Of a stretch of DNA of 64,000 nt, positions 47,242 to 58,747 are shown in pieces. Location: assembly GCA_030490835.1 (NCBI GenBank), contig CM059975.1, positions 33,016,133-33,080,132 on the forward strand, written 5' to 3'. Each line of letters starts with the position of its first letter. The first letter of the stretch is position 1. Origin of the DNA: Annona cherimola (Eukaryota; Streptophyta; Magnoliopsida; Magnoliales; Annonaceae). A program made the translations under genes and the position numbers. The notes beneath the pieces were generated by a model. The model worked only from the letters and a program-made list of their open reading frames with translations. It did no database searches and had not been told where the DNA came from.

Positions 47242-47246
47242 ACCCC

Positions 47247-47600
47247 TACCAAATACATGTGGAGTTGTTAAAGCTTTGAAGTTTAGGAACAAAAAACTAA
47301 TTAACTAAGCATACCTGAAAATAAGGTGATAGAGTCGAGTCGGATTACTAACTCACGAATCATAGAATATATGAATAACTCTCGTTGGATTACTAAGTCA
47401 CAATTTGTGAACCCTGGACTAATTTCATCCTCCTCCTCCTGTGCTATTGATGTGGCAAAGTAGAATACGATGTAAGCCCTACGTCTTTGCATAAATTCTA
47501 AAACAGCATTGGATCTAATATCATCTTTGTGTGTATTAGCAGATGTTAGAGATGAAGACATCTTTGGACACTGATCTAACCTATGGGACAAAGACATGTC
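47247..47600 (-). pseudogene. PIF/Harbinger transposase, N-terminal part
   Basis: Minus-strand frame 47597-47328 reads an acidic piece, then FTNCDLVIQRELFIYSMIRE, ending at a donor (CAG then GTATGC). Downstream on that strand the sequence rejoins the transposase frame at 36160 (GYVGAIDG) when the Sirevirus and one ACCCC are removed, with a TAG just before it. Assignment rests on this continuity and on weak similarity to Harbinger N-termini. Confidence 0.55.
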
Positions 47601-49290
47601 AATATATGTGTTATGGTTGGGAATCGAAAAAACTTATGATTTCAAATTTTGGAGACTAAAAGCTCTAAAATGATGTGATAAACATAGGAGTAATAAGAGG
47701 AGTACTTTGTATACAATGATATGCAAGAATATATATAATATTATTATAGTTGCTATTGCTTGGCTTTTTCATATAGATAGTGCATTGAAGGCAAACTGAC
47801 CTCACATAACATCAAATCTCATAGTTTATTTGAGAAAAAGGGCTTTTGTTTACATAAGTACACCCAAAGCAATCAATTAAATACTCAACAATGAAAATCT
47901 CACAATAAGCATAGATCAGAGCATTTACATAATACTTATATAAAAATTATTAATTTGAAGCAGACATTGAACCGCATTAGTTACACACAGATCGTGGGCC
48001 ATCGAAAATATTCACTTTATCATTGATAAAATACCATGAATCATTTACATATACATTATAATGTGATTTAGGGGCTGTTTACGAATGAATAAAACTTGCT
48101 TGACGTTTTTCTTTTTTGTCAACACCATGCATTAAATGCCTTGTGTTAGTCCTGCTTTCATCATTGACATATTTTTGATTATGCAGTGCATGTTTTTTTA
48201 ATAGAATATGTAGTGTGTGTTAGTATCAAAAAATCGGCGACACAAATCCACGTCGGCAAATACCCCTTTTCTCACTGTACTGATGGCAGTAGACACCCAT
48301 TTGAAATTCTTTGAAAATCTCCTAGATGGCATGAAATGACAAAATTTTACTAAGATAGTCTAAACATTGAAAAGTTTTATCAAAGTGAACAAGTTCTATG
48401 CATTTCTAAACAACCCCTTTGATTTATGCCATTTAATTACAATATCCTAATGGGTAGATAAAAATTCGACCTTTTTGTGTAAGGAAAGTTGCATGTTAAG
48501 GATGAAATTAGATATACAAACCTTTCCCTGTTAAGGATGAACTTAGATATAGATATATATCTCGACTTGAATACGTACGTGTTCATTGTTATGCTTCCAT
48601 TTAACCTAGTCAGTTGCATTGGTTTGAATATAACACCTGAAGCCTAGACAAGGTGCTCTGGATTGCTTTTGATCTTGGTACCCATTGTTGTGTATGGACT
48701 TTTTGGAACTTAGGATTGCTCTTGATTCTCACATTTCTTCAGGTACACTGTGACTTGAATCCTTTTATGGTCCGCTGTTCCAATCTTGTTACTGAGTATA
48801 TTATTTACATTGGAAACATCTGCTTTGTGCATTTTGCCCATAAATTTCAAAAGATACAAAAATAAAAAAGAAGAAAAGAATGGTTTGTTTCAATTTAAGA
48901 TACATAAATAAAATAGATACATTTTACTACACCTAAGCGCCCATTTAAGCTTGAAGTGAGTTCAATTTACTGTGCCTTAAATGTCCCAACTTGCTCTTAT
49001 CCTTTTGTTTGCACTAATAAGGCTTGTATAGATTGGTTGTTTGTAGCTATGAGAATGTTATGAGGGAGTTGTTACATGCTGGAACTTGAAGGAGGTCTTC
49101 AATCTCATTTTTTGAATTGTACAGACAAATAGATTGCCTTTGTATTATTTTTGCTAGTATAATCTTTTCCTTGTTCTGTTGTTTCTTGTTGTTAAAAAAG
49201 TGATTATCTTTGATTTTAAAATGTGTGTGCATATTGATGTTCAATGGCCATTCATCAATAAGAAATGGTATGAAATTCTATTAGATATTA
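47601..49290. other. AT-rich spacer
   Basis: No coding ORF, RNA gene or clear repeat. Harbinger 5' terminal sequences might lie at its left but no TIR could be fixed. Confidence 0.5.
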
Positions 49291-49294
49291 TTCA

Positions 49295-50500
49295 GTTCTT
49301 TTCGCAAATGCACAGGTCGTGAATTGTAGTATTTAAAATATTGATCCAACAGAAAATTTGATTATTTTCAAACACTTATATCAACACCAAGAGAATAAAG
49401 TGAAAGGAAAGAAATAGAAAAGAAAGTGAGTGAATTTTAGAAAAATAAAATAAGAATTAGGAATCAAGAGATGAGAGTATTTAGGATCTAGGGTTTTACA
49501 TGTAATGTCTGCAACAAATATGAGTATGCTTATTTTATTTGGATGTTATGTGTTAAAGGAGAACTAATCTTAAATTATCATCGTACATTCTCTCGAAACT
49601 TATAAGGTGTAGTCTAATCTATTCTCATAGTATTAAGTTAATTAGAATCTATTAAGTTCTTTGGCAGTTAATGGAATTTCTAAATGTCATTGTGTCTATT
49701 ATCATGATCTTAGATTTTTAGGCTTAATTCATTGTCCTAGATTAAATTTTCACCTTTCATTTCGATTACCTGATATATGAAATTATGTTATAATGTAGGG
49801 TCCATATACAAAGTAAGCATTAAAAACATAAGACATTAAGCTAATACATAATATCATTCATAAATAAATCAAAACCATAATCTACACTATATTGTGCACA
49901 TGCTCTATCTTAAACTCTAGATTAAGAGCTTGACTTCGCCTGTTTATGATTAAATCCAAACGCAAAATTAAATTGTATCTCAAATCCAAGACAAAATATT
50001 AAAAAGAAAAGAAAAAAGAAAGTTTATCGATTGGAAGCTTTAATAGTATCTTTAACAATCCAAGCAACGTGTCGTCTCGCCTCTCACATCATGCTCTTCA
50101 CTTTCTTTCACTCTTCGGACCTCAACCTAATTTCGAGGGAGTTCTAAGATGCCATCGGACCTACACAATAAGTGTTTATATAGTGCTCACCTAGGAGCTC
50201 ATGAAAAATTCAGTTCAAAGCAGATTAGGTCCACAACTAGGTGCCCATACAATTCGAACCATGTAGGACCTATATCCATATGGTTCAAACTGGGTAGCCC
50301 TCTGGTTGGTATTTTTGCTCCGAAATTTTAATAGCTTTTGCCCTGACACTCTCCAAACCATGTTGCAACTTTCCCGACATGTTTTAAATTGTTGTGTGCT
50401 GTTTCGCCTCAAACATGTGTCTTGAATTTGCATTTAAGTCTTGCTTTTATCAAGGCTTCTCAAAATAACCTAGTTTATACTGATTTTGCATGAAATTCTC
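49295..50500. repeat. Degenerate Athila/Tat-type LTR remnant
   Basis: TCGCAAATGCACAGGTCGTG followed by GTAGTATTTAAAATATTGATCC, then AGGATCTAGGGTTTTACATG, recall a motif set common to LTRs of Athila/Tat-type elements. The order is preserved but there is no paired LTR or interior. Boundaries are approximate. Confidence 0.35.
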
Positions 50501-50705
50501 CTGCATTGTACAAATAGCAACAAATGGAGAGTGTTTTTCACATAACCAAGCTCAATCAATCAATATATGCTTCAAATCAGTCCAAACAATCAAATTTTCA
50601 TTGAAATATTATCCAAAATATGCGGTATAAAAATGATTTAACAGATGCTACTCGCCATATGAAGTATGATGATTTGATCTTTACTTTTTTAAGGAAAATT
50701 TGAAG

Positions 50706-50975
50706 TTTAGGGTGCATTTGGTTCACTAGAAAAGATTCTTTTCATCTAAAACTTTTTTCCTTCACAACTATTTTATTTTTCAATAATTTTTCATATTTTT
50801 TATACAAGTACCATATTTTTAATCATTTTTCACAATTTTTTATGCAGCTATCATATCTATTTGAACTTTATTCTCTTTACTACTCACCATTATCTATATT
50901 GTATCACATTGCTTTCTTCCATTTCAAAAACCTATTCACCAAAACTTTACTTTCAAAGTTTTATCAAATATCGTG
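50706..50975. mobile_element. MITE family B copy 3
   Basis: Begins GGGTGCATTTGGTTCACTAG and follows the copies at 18848 and 11724 word for word in places (CATCTAAAACTTTTT, TTTTTAATCATTTTTCACAA, CACCATTATC). No target duplication was fixed. Confidence 0.55.
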
Positions 50976-51125
50976 TAATTTGCAACTTAGTTTCCATGTT
51001 TGGTAGATTTCCATTTAAATTAGTGGTCACATGACATCATTTGATCTGTTACTCTATGATTCGTGAGCTGCAATTTAGACATAGGACTATCGCCTTATAC
51101 TACCAATATTATGCAAGAGAGTTTA

Positions 51126-51656
51126 TGTAAAATATTGAAAATAATAATAATAATAATAATAAATTTTTGCATTTTTGCCTCTTCAGACATGTGGGTCCCA
51201 CAAGATAAGATAGGATGAGATAAGAACTCTCCTAGATAGGGTTGTTAAAATAGAATTTAATTTTGGAACAAATCTTATCTCCACGGGATAAGATATGATG
51301 AGATAAGAATTATCATAGATAAGATTTATTAAGATAAAATCTAATTTTAAAATAAATTTTATCTTATTCCTATCTTCCTATCCCTTAGAAGCTACGGGAC
51401 TTCTATAAATTGGGGTGGGGACTTGATAAATGGGGATGATCGTAAGAAGGTTTGAGAGGTAAAGTGGCGCAAGGAGAAAATTTATTCTCTTCAAAGGCAA
51501 GTGGGGTTTTATTTGGAAATTGATTTTAGTTTGATAATTATGTTATTTGCATTGGAACTATTTTTATACAATTTTTATGTATAAAGCATTATATTATATA
51601 ATTTTTAGGCTATATTTGACATAATTAAATTTTATAATCCTAAGTTTTTAGGATAT
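51126..51656 (+). repeat. Truncated 5' LTR of left Tekay copy
   Basis: TGTAAAATATTG start, an AAT microsatellite at about 51143-51165 and TATAAAT at 51404-51410. By eye it is identical to 55058-55588. It ends at the deletion junction GGATAT / TTTTGCTCG. Confidence 0.92.
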
Positions 51657-54600
51657 TTTTGCTCGAGTATTATTTAACACAGGTGCGGATAGTTCTTTTA
51701 TATCCGAAGAGTTCGTGCAAGAGCATAAATTGAAAGTCACTGAGTTAACTTGGGATGTTCGAGTCACATCGCCTGTTGGGGGTAGTTTATTGATTAGACA
51801 TGCTTGTATGGCTTGTACCCTAGAAATTGAAAGTTTGACCATCCCAGTAGATCTTTTAATCCTACCTATGAAAGATTTAGATGTCATTTTGGGAATGAAT
51901 TGGCTAACTGAGTGGGTACATGGAATTTACCCTCATGAGCGTCGTGTAAGCTTAAGAGGATCCGATAAACAAGGCATTGATTTCAAGGGAAGTCAATTGG
52001 TAGTGCCCCACCTCATATCAGCTTTTCAAGCTAGAAAAATTATTAGAAAAGGTTGGCAAGGATGTCTTGTTTCAGTTCTAGCAATAGAAGATAAAGAGGT
52101 TAAGTTGGAAGACATTCCGATTGTTCATGAATTTCCAGATGTGTTTCCAAAAGAGTTGCCGGGAGTACCTCCAGAAAGAGAAATTGATTTCATCATAGAA
52201 TTGATGCCCGGTACTACTCCAATTTCAAAAGCTCCTTATCGAATGGCTCCTGCAGAATTGAAAGAATTAAAGATACAGTTGCAAGAGCTTCTCGATTTAG
52301 GATTTATTCGACCTAGTAAGTCACCTTGGGGAGCACCTGTGCTTTTTGTAAAGAAGAAAGATGGCAGTATGAGGCTGTGCATCGATTACAGAGAGCTTAA
52401 TAAGGTAACAATAAAGAACAAATATCCACTTCCCCGAGTTGATGATCTCTTTGATCAACTGCAAGGTGCATCGGTCTTCTCCAAAATAGATCTACGGTCA
52501 GGATATCATCAATTGAAAGTTCGTGATGAAGATATATCTAAGACAGCTTTTAGAACCCGGTATGGTCATTATGAATTTTTAGTGATGCCATTCGGAGTAA
52601 CCAATGCCCCGGCAGCATTTATGGACCTTATGAATAGGGTATTTCGACAGTTCTTAGACAAGTGTGTGGTAGTATTTATTGATGATATTCTAGTGTATTC
52701 CAAAGGAGAGGCAGAACATGTTGGTCATCTAAGAGAAGTACTACAGACCCTAAGAGAACACAAGTTGTATGCCAAACTAAAGAAATGTGAGTTTTGGATG
52801 GATAGTGTGACATTCTTAGGTCATGTAGTTAGCAGTGATGGTGTATCAGTAGACCCAAAGAAGATAGAAGCTATAACCAATTGGGGTAGACCGACTACTG
52901 TAACTGAGGTTAGAAGTTTTCTGGGTATGGCAGGGTATTATCGTAAATTCGTGGAAAATTTCTCAAGCATTGCAGTACCACTCACCAGGTTAACCCACAA
53001 AAATACTAAATTTATCTGGTCAGATGCTTTTGAGAAAAGTTTCAAAGAATCGAAGAGTCGCTTAACTTCAGCGCCGATTTTAACCTTGCCGATCACTGGC
53101 GAAAACTATGTGGTGTACAGTGATGCATCTAGGAAAGGTCTCGGTTGTGTACTTATGCAGCAAGGTAGGGTAATTGCCTATGCATCTAGGCAGTTAAGAC
53201 CCTATGAACAAAATTACCCTACCCATGACCTGGAATTAGCTGCAGTGGTGTTTGCTTTAAAAATATGGCGGCACTACTTGTATGGTGAGAAAACCGAAAT
53301 CTTTACAGACCATAAGAGCCTGAAATATATTTTCTCTCAAAAAGAGTTGAACCTCCGACAGAGAAGATGGTTGGAGTTACTAAAAGACTATGACATTAGT
53401 ATTCAATATCACCCCGGTAAAGCAAATGTGGTAGCTGATGCTCTAAGTCGTAAATTATGTACTGCAGTTTGGATTACTCAACAATTGCCTCTAATAAGAG
53501 AAATTCAATCATTGCAGTTAGAAGTGGTAACTCCACGAGAAATTCGAAGAATAAGTGCTTTACAAATTCAGTCAACACTGATTGATCGGATAAAGCAATC
53601 TCAGAAATAAGATAAACTTATTCTTCGTATTTTAGAGAAGTTAAAGAATGAAGATCCCTCAGAATTTGGTTACAGCCCTGATGGAACACTACTTTTCCGG
53701 GGAAGGTTAGTTGTGCCCAGAGATGATAAGTTGCGACGAGAAATTTTAGAGGAAGCCCATCAGTCTAAATTTTCTGTGCACCCTGGTAGTACCAAGATGT
53801 ACAAAGATTTGAGACAAAATTTCTGGTGGAAAAGGCTGCGGGTCGAGTGTGCCAAATTTGTGTCTCAGTGCTTAGTATGTCAACAGGTCAAAGCTGAACG
53901 AAAAAGACAAGCCGGATTGTTGCAACCTTTAGAAATACCAGAGTGGAAATGGGAGCATATTACCATGGACTTTGTGACGGCTCTCCCTAGGACGCAAGCT
54001 CGTTGTGATGCTGTATGGGTAGTGGTGGACAGACTTACTAAATCTGCTCACTTCTTGCCCTATCGCATGACCTTTAGAATGGATCAAATGGCAGATCTGT
54101 ACCTGCGGGAGATTGTTCGTTTACATGGTGTCCCTGTTTCCATTGTGTCAGACAGAGATCGACGGTTTATTTCTGATTTCTGGCAAAAATTACAAAAATG
54201 TATGGGAACAGAGTTGCGGTTGAGCACCGCATATCACCCGCAGACGGATGGTCAGTCTGAAAGAACTATTCAAATTTTAGAAGATTTATTGAGAGCTTGT
54301 GCCTTAGATTTTCCTGGTTCATGGGATGAGCATTTGTCTTTGGTTGAATTTGCCTATAACAATAGTTATCAGGCTAGTATTGGTATGACTCCGTTTGAAG
54401 CTCTGTATGGGAAAAGGTGTCGAACGCCTGTCTATTGGGAAGAAATTGGTACGCGACAACTTTTAGCTCCAGCCTTGGTTCAGCAAGCTGCTGATGTGGT
54501 TCGAATTATTAGACGACGATTAGAAGCAGCGCGAGATCGCCAGAAAAAGTATGCTGATGGAAGACGAAGAGACCTACAATTTACAGTAGGCGAGTTGGTC

Positions 54601-55014
54601 TTCTTAAAAGTCTCTCCCACTAAAGGTGTGACTCGTTTCGGAGTGAAAGGCAAATTATCTCCTCGATATATCGGACCTTTTGAGATATTGGAAGTTATAG
54701 GTGGTGTTGCCTATTGGCTAACATTGCCTCCTTCGCTAGCAAGTGTTCATAATGTCTTCCATATCTCACAGTTAAGAAAGTATGTAGCCGATTCGACGCA
54801 TATTTTGTCAACCGAACAATATGAGATCGAGGAAGATTTAACTCATCCGGAACGTCCTGTTCGAATCTTGGATAGTCGCGAGAAGCAGTTAAAGAGGAGG
54901 ACGATTCGGCATGTTCTAGTGCAATGGAGCAACCACGGTGAGCGGGAAGCAACGTGGGAGCTAGAGGACGACATTCGTAGAATCTGCCCTGAATTGTTCC
55001 AAAATCTATCATGA
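51657..55014 (+). pseudogene. pol: Left Tekay pol (protease to chromodomain), gag deleted
   Basis: The frame begins inside protease at [12 protein letters not shown], where the catalytic Asp of DTG is Asn (AAC for GAC, about 51697). Reverse transcriptase ([33 protein letters not shown]), RNase H ([23 protein letters not shown]), in-frame TAA at 53608-53610, then integrase (HPGSTKMYKDLRQNFWW, CLVCQQVK, MDFVTALP, SDRDRRFISDFW, TAYHPQTDGQSERT) and a chromodomain-like end (HVLVQWSNHGEREATWE) follow. Apart from the protease change and one E/D change after the stop, it reads the same as the right copy. Confidence 0.92.
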
Positions 55015-55057
55015 CTATTGCAAGTTTCGAGGACGAAACTTTATAAGGTGGGGAGAA

Positions 55058-56650
55058 TGTAAAATATTGAAAATAATAATAATAATAATAATAAATTTTT
55101 GCATTTTTGCCTCTTCAGACATGTGGGTCCCACAAGATAAGATAGGATGAGATAAGAACTCTCCTAGATAGGGTTGTTAAAATAGAATTTAATTTTGGAA
55201 CAAATCTTATCTCCACGGGATAAGATATGATGAGATAAGAATTATCATAGATAAGATTTATTAAGATAAAATCTAATTTTAAAATAAATTTTATCTTATT
55301 CCTATCTTCCTATCCCTTAGAAGCTACGGGACTTCTATAAATTGGGGTGGGGACTTGATAAATGGGGATGATCGTAAGAAGGTTTGAGAGGTAAAGTGGC
55401 GCAAGGAGAAAATTTATTCTCTTCAAAGGCAAGTGGGGTTTTATTTGGAAATTGATTTTAGTTTGATAATTATGTTATTTGCATTGGAACTATTTTTATA
55501 CAATTTTTATGTATAAAGCATTATATTATATAATTTTTAGGCTATATTTGACATAATTAAATTTTATAATCCTAAGTTTTTAGGATATAAAATTTTGCAG
55601 ATAAATATGTCAAATTTTATGCTTAAAAATTATATTTATTGAGATTTTTGAATTTTTTTATGCATTTTATTGATATGCAATAAATATATGAATATTGAAA
55701 TTATATGTGGGTTAATTATAATATATGTAATAATGCTCATGTATAATATGATGTGCGTAAAAATCAAATTATATAAGCCATTTCATATTCACGGATGTCC
55801 AGTGGAGGAAAGAAAAGAATTCGGACGAGCGTCGAAATTCGAAACGGAAGAAATTCCGAAGAAATGCATTCGTCAGAGGGAATTTTCGTCAGAGGGAAAT
55901 TTCGGCGGAGGGTTGCTTTTGGGTTTTTATGCAACCAAATTTCTTTTGGTTGCATTTGATGAATTTGATATTTTAATGATTTAATGTTTCTAACGTTTAA
56001 ATATTCTGGATTAAAAATTGATGTGCAGTCATCACAGCAGTACAGGCTAAGTGAGAGATGGCTGGGTGGGTCCTATATGCAGGAAAAGTAATGATGAAGT
56101 GGCTTAATACGGGCCGTTCATTCTATTTTGCTATGATTTATTCATTTTAACTCCGATTTGAATCATCAAACAGTCTATTTCTATATTTTTGATGCTTCTG
56201 GACTCAACGGAAGGGTTTGATTTTGCAGTTGAGGCCTAATTTTTAAGATATTAAATTAAATGATTATTTTATCATTTAATTAAGTTTTAATTGGGCCATT
56301 ATCCATTTTCAAATAATTTTCTACTTGCTAGTCATGTTGAGACTAACCCATTATTTTTACAGGTGTACCAAATCAAGTGGGACACTAGCGTTTTGGGATT
56401 TACAAGAAGATTTTCAAGAATAATTATTTCTATTTAATTATTTTAAAGGCATGTATTGAGAATGATAGACTTGTAAAAATTTCTTTTTCTTTATGCCTTG
56501 ATGTAATAATGGGAACATGACTAGTGGAAGTGGAATATTGAAATTTTTATGAATTTATAATAATTAATTTTGCCATAAATGTGTGATTGATTTTGGGAAA
56601 TTTCATTAAATACACGGCCTGGGATCACTTTTCTGGACCGGTATGTTACA
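55058..56650 (+). repeat. Full Tekay LTR shared by both copies (1593 bp)
   Basis: TGTAAAATATTG...GGTATGTTACA. AAT microsatellite at about 55075-55098; TATAAAT at 55336-55342. The polypurine tract AAGGTGGGGAGAA (55045-55057) of the left copy precedes it and the primer site of the right copy follows it. It thus acts as 3' LTR of one and 5' LTR of the other. Confidence 0.93.
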
Positions 56651-57407
56651 GATGGTATCAGAGCGGCTCCCCCTCCAGTAGATGTGGTTCGAATAGTTGA
56701 ACCAGTGAAAGTCAGGGCTGCAGGCAGAAGCCCATAGTTGGGTTGTGGTTCGGGGACGAACCAGGCGGAAGCTGGTGGGCTTGTAATAGCCCAGAACCGA
56801 ATCCCACATCGAAAAGGGGAGAAAGTTCCTGGTAGTTTATAAGTGGGTCTCAAGTTCAATATGGTGTGACGCATTTTAAAGCCGTGCGGCTAAGCTGCCA
56901 GGCCAGAGCGGACAATATCACACTGTGAGGCCCATAGCCCGCAGGCCCAATGGACGTTTTCTGGGTTTGTGTGCTCTGTGCGTCAGACCCAATGGTTGCT
57001 TTTCTGGGTCTGTGCGTGACAGTGGTATCAGAGCGGCTCCCCCTCCAGTAGATGTGGTTCGAAGAGTTGAACCAGTGAAAGTCAGGGCTGCAGGCAGAAG
57101 CCCATAGTTGGGTTGTGGTTCGGGGACGAACCAGGCGAAAGCTGGTGGGCTTGTAATAGCCCAGAACCGAATCCCACATCGAAAAGGGGAGAAAGTTCCT
57201 GGTAGTTTATAAGTGGGTCTCAAGTTCAATATGGTGTGACGCGTTTTAAAGCCGTGCGGCTAAGCTGCCAGGCCAGAGCGGACAATATCACACTGTGAGG
57301 CCCATAGCCCGCAGGCCCAATGGACGTTTTCTGGGTTTGTGTGCTCTGTGCGTCAGATCCAATGGTTGCTTTTCTGGGTCTGTGCGTGACAGAGATGGTA
57401 TCAGAGC
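56651..57407 (+). mobile_element. TRIM element plus extra TRIM interior lodged at Tekay primer site
   Basis: Two 240-bp LTRs (56782-57021 and 57152-57391, TGTAATAGCCC...GCGTGACA) flank a 130-bp interior with a Met-type primer site. A second copy of the interior (56653-56781) lies left of them, directly behind the Tekay LTR. TGGTATCAGAGC occurs three times (56653, 57023, 57396): the first two continue with TRIM sequence (GGCTCC), the third with Tekay sequence (AGTCAC). The period is 370 and 373 bp. The copies differ at only a few sites. No ORF. The TRIM LTR contains CCCACATCGAAAAGGGGAG, a motif I know from other small plant LTR elements. Confidence 0.85.
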
Positions 57408-57522
57408 AGTCACACATATAAAATATGGCTTATTAATTATTATAATAAATTTTTTTTTAAAAAAAAAAATTTTGGAATGGATTTACAAATCTAACCCTAT
57501 GTTTTCTTTTTGAGTCCAGAAA

Positions 57523-58653
57523 ATGGTCAGTTCGGGTGCATCGGTTTACCCTACATCTAAAAATCAAAGAAAGACTCTCCCTACTACCCAAGAGAGGTTA
57601 AGTGCCCTAGAAAAACAGGTTCTAACCTGGAGAAAGGAATCCTATTTACAGTACCAAGCCCTAAATAAAAAGCTGGATAGGATCCTAGAGGCTGTGGATG
57701 CTGCCACCCCACCTATACCTGTTAAACCTCGGGTTAATAGAGAGAAGGGTAAGAAACCAGTAACCCAATTAATGACTGACCCAAAAATGGAGCTAGATAA
57801 TGAAACCTTGGCAGATAAAAGTAAAAGGTTGCGTACCCAAAAACCCATAGAGGATGAGAAGCCTAAGAAAAGAAAAGCTGAAACTCAGGCTGTACCTACA
57901 TCTAAGAAGGCTGTACCCCTACCTCGGATGGCTGGAACCCTAAAACAGGATAGTCCTTCAACTTTAAGGAAACCTTCAATACGGACTAAGGTTGCTGTTA
58001 CAAAGCCTAAGATAAAACCTATTAACATATCCAAAGCCCTGGATGAGCTCAAAACTGCTGATGTACCCAATGCCATGGATGAGTTCAAAGCCGCTAATGT
58101 ACCTAAAGCTAAGGATGTGCCCAAAGCTATGGATGAGTTTGAAGCTGCTAATGTACCCAAGGCTGTGGATGAACCCAAGGCAGTGGATGTACCCAAGGCT
58201 GTGGATGTGCCCAAAGAGGTGGATGTACCTAAGGCTGTTGATATACCTAAGGCTATGGGTGAGTTCCTTACTATACCCAAGCTAAAGGTAACGGTTGAAT
58301 CTAGTCCAAAGCTGCAGAAGGAAGTTTCCCCTGTTCAAGGACCCAGCCCAGATCCTGTCTGTACTGAGGTAGAGACCCAGGAAATACCTTCCAAGGCTAC
58401 TCACAAGTTATCCTCTATGCGGCCACAGGGTCAAGACGTGCAGACTAGAATGGATTCTAAGGAAGCCTACACCAGAAAGGAACCAAGGACTTTTTATAAC
58501 CAACGACCCATTTTAACTGAGTTGGTGTGTTATTTTTATGGTACCAATGGACATACAGCTAAGGCATGTCCATATGGTAGTCGAGTTTGTTTCCTATGTC
58601 ATTCCTCTGATCACCTCAAGGAAAATTGTCCTTTTAGCAAATATGCAAATTAG
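57523..58653 (+). CDS. ORF0 of Tekay copy: repeat-rich zinc-knuckle protein (376 aa)
   Basis: Intact ORF from ATG 57523 to TAG 58651. Residues 20-55 form a probable coiled coil (QERLSALEKQVLTWRKES). Residues 60-175 are Lys/Pro-rich and basic. Residues about 175-245 are about a dozen copies of a short VPKAVDE/DVPKAMD-like repeat. The C-terminus has two knuckle-like motifs, CYFYGTNGHTAKAC (second Cys replaced by Tyr) and CFLCHSSDHLKENC (complete CX2CX4HX4C). It precedes gag, and no such ORF belongs to the usual Tekay gene set that I know. It may bind RNA. Origin by duplication of a gag tail or capture is open. The deletion in the left copy removed it there. Confidence 0.75.
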   Translation: MVSSGASVYPTSKNQRKTLPTTQERLSALEKQVLTWRKESYLQYQALNKKLDRILEAVDAATPPIPVKPRVNREKGKKPVTQLMTDPKMELDNETLADKSKRLRTQKPIEDEKPKKRKAETQAVPTSKKAVPLPRMAGTLKQDSPSTLRKPSIRTKVAVTKPKIKPINISKALDELKTADVPNAMDEFKAANVPKAKDVPKAMDEFEAANVPKAVDEPKAVDVPKAVDVPKEVDVPKAVDIPKAMGEFLTIPKLKVTVESSPKLQKEVSPVQGPSPDPVCTEVETQEIPSKATHKLSSMRPQGQDVQTRMDSKEAYTRKEPRTFYNQRPILTELVCYFYGTNGHTAKACPYGSRVCFLCHSSDHLKENCPFSKYAN

Positions 58654-58747
58654 GTTGTAATATATATATTTTTTTTAATAAAAAGTTATGATTGTTCCTG
58701 TTTGTTTAAGAATATTTATTGAGACCATATTTCTCTTCTATGCCAGA

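Larger units (their letters stand above)
51126..56650 (+). mobile_element. Left Tekay/Del-like chromovirus copy, internally deleted
   Basis: Starts with the first 531 bp of an LTR (51126-51656), then jumps with a 3-bp microhomology (TAT, 51654-51656) straight into the protease coding region. Missing, relative to the right copy, are about 1.06 kb of LTR and 3.67 kb of primer site, ORF0 and gag, some 4.7 kb in all. Pol from protease to chromodomain-like end and the 3' LTR (55058-56650) remain. It shares that LTR with the next copy. Confidence 0.9.

Noticed and set aside
55670..55984. 104-codon ORF in the Tekay LTR
   Set aside because: It lies within the LTR, has no domain, and is not part of the gene set of such elements.
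56521..57417. Set of overlapping minus-strand ORFs (about 60-117 codons) around the TRIM
   Set aside because: They repeat with the TRIM copies and read antisense across its LTR and primer site; no domain.
58688..58747. Upstream ATG extending Tekay gag by 20 residues
   Set aside because: The added stretch is hydrophobic and looks like a translated pyrimidine tract; ATG 58748 gives a normal gag start.
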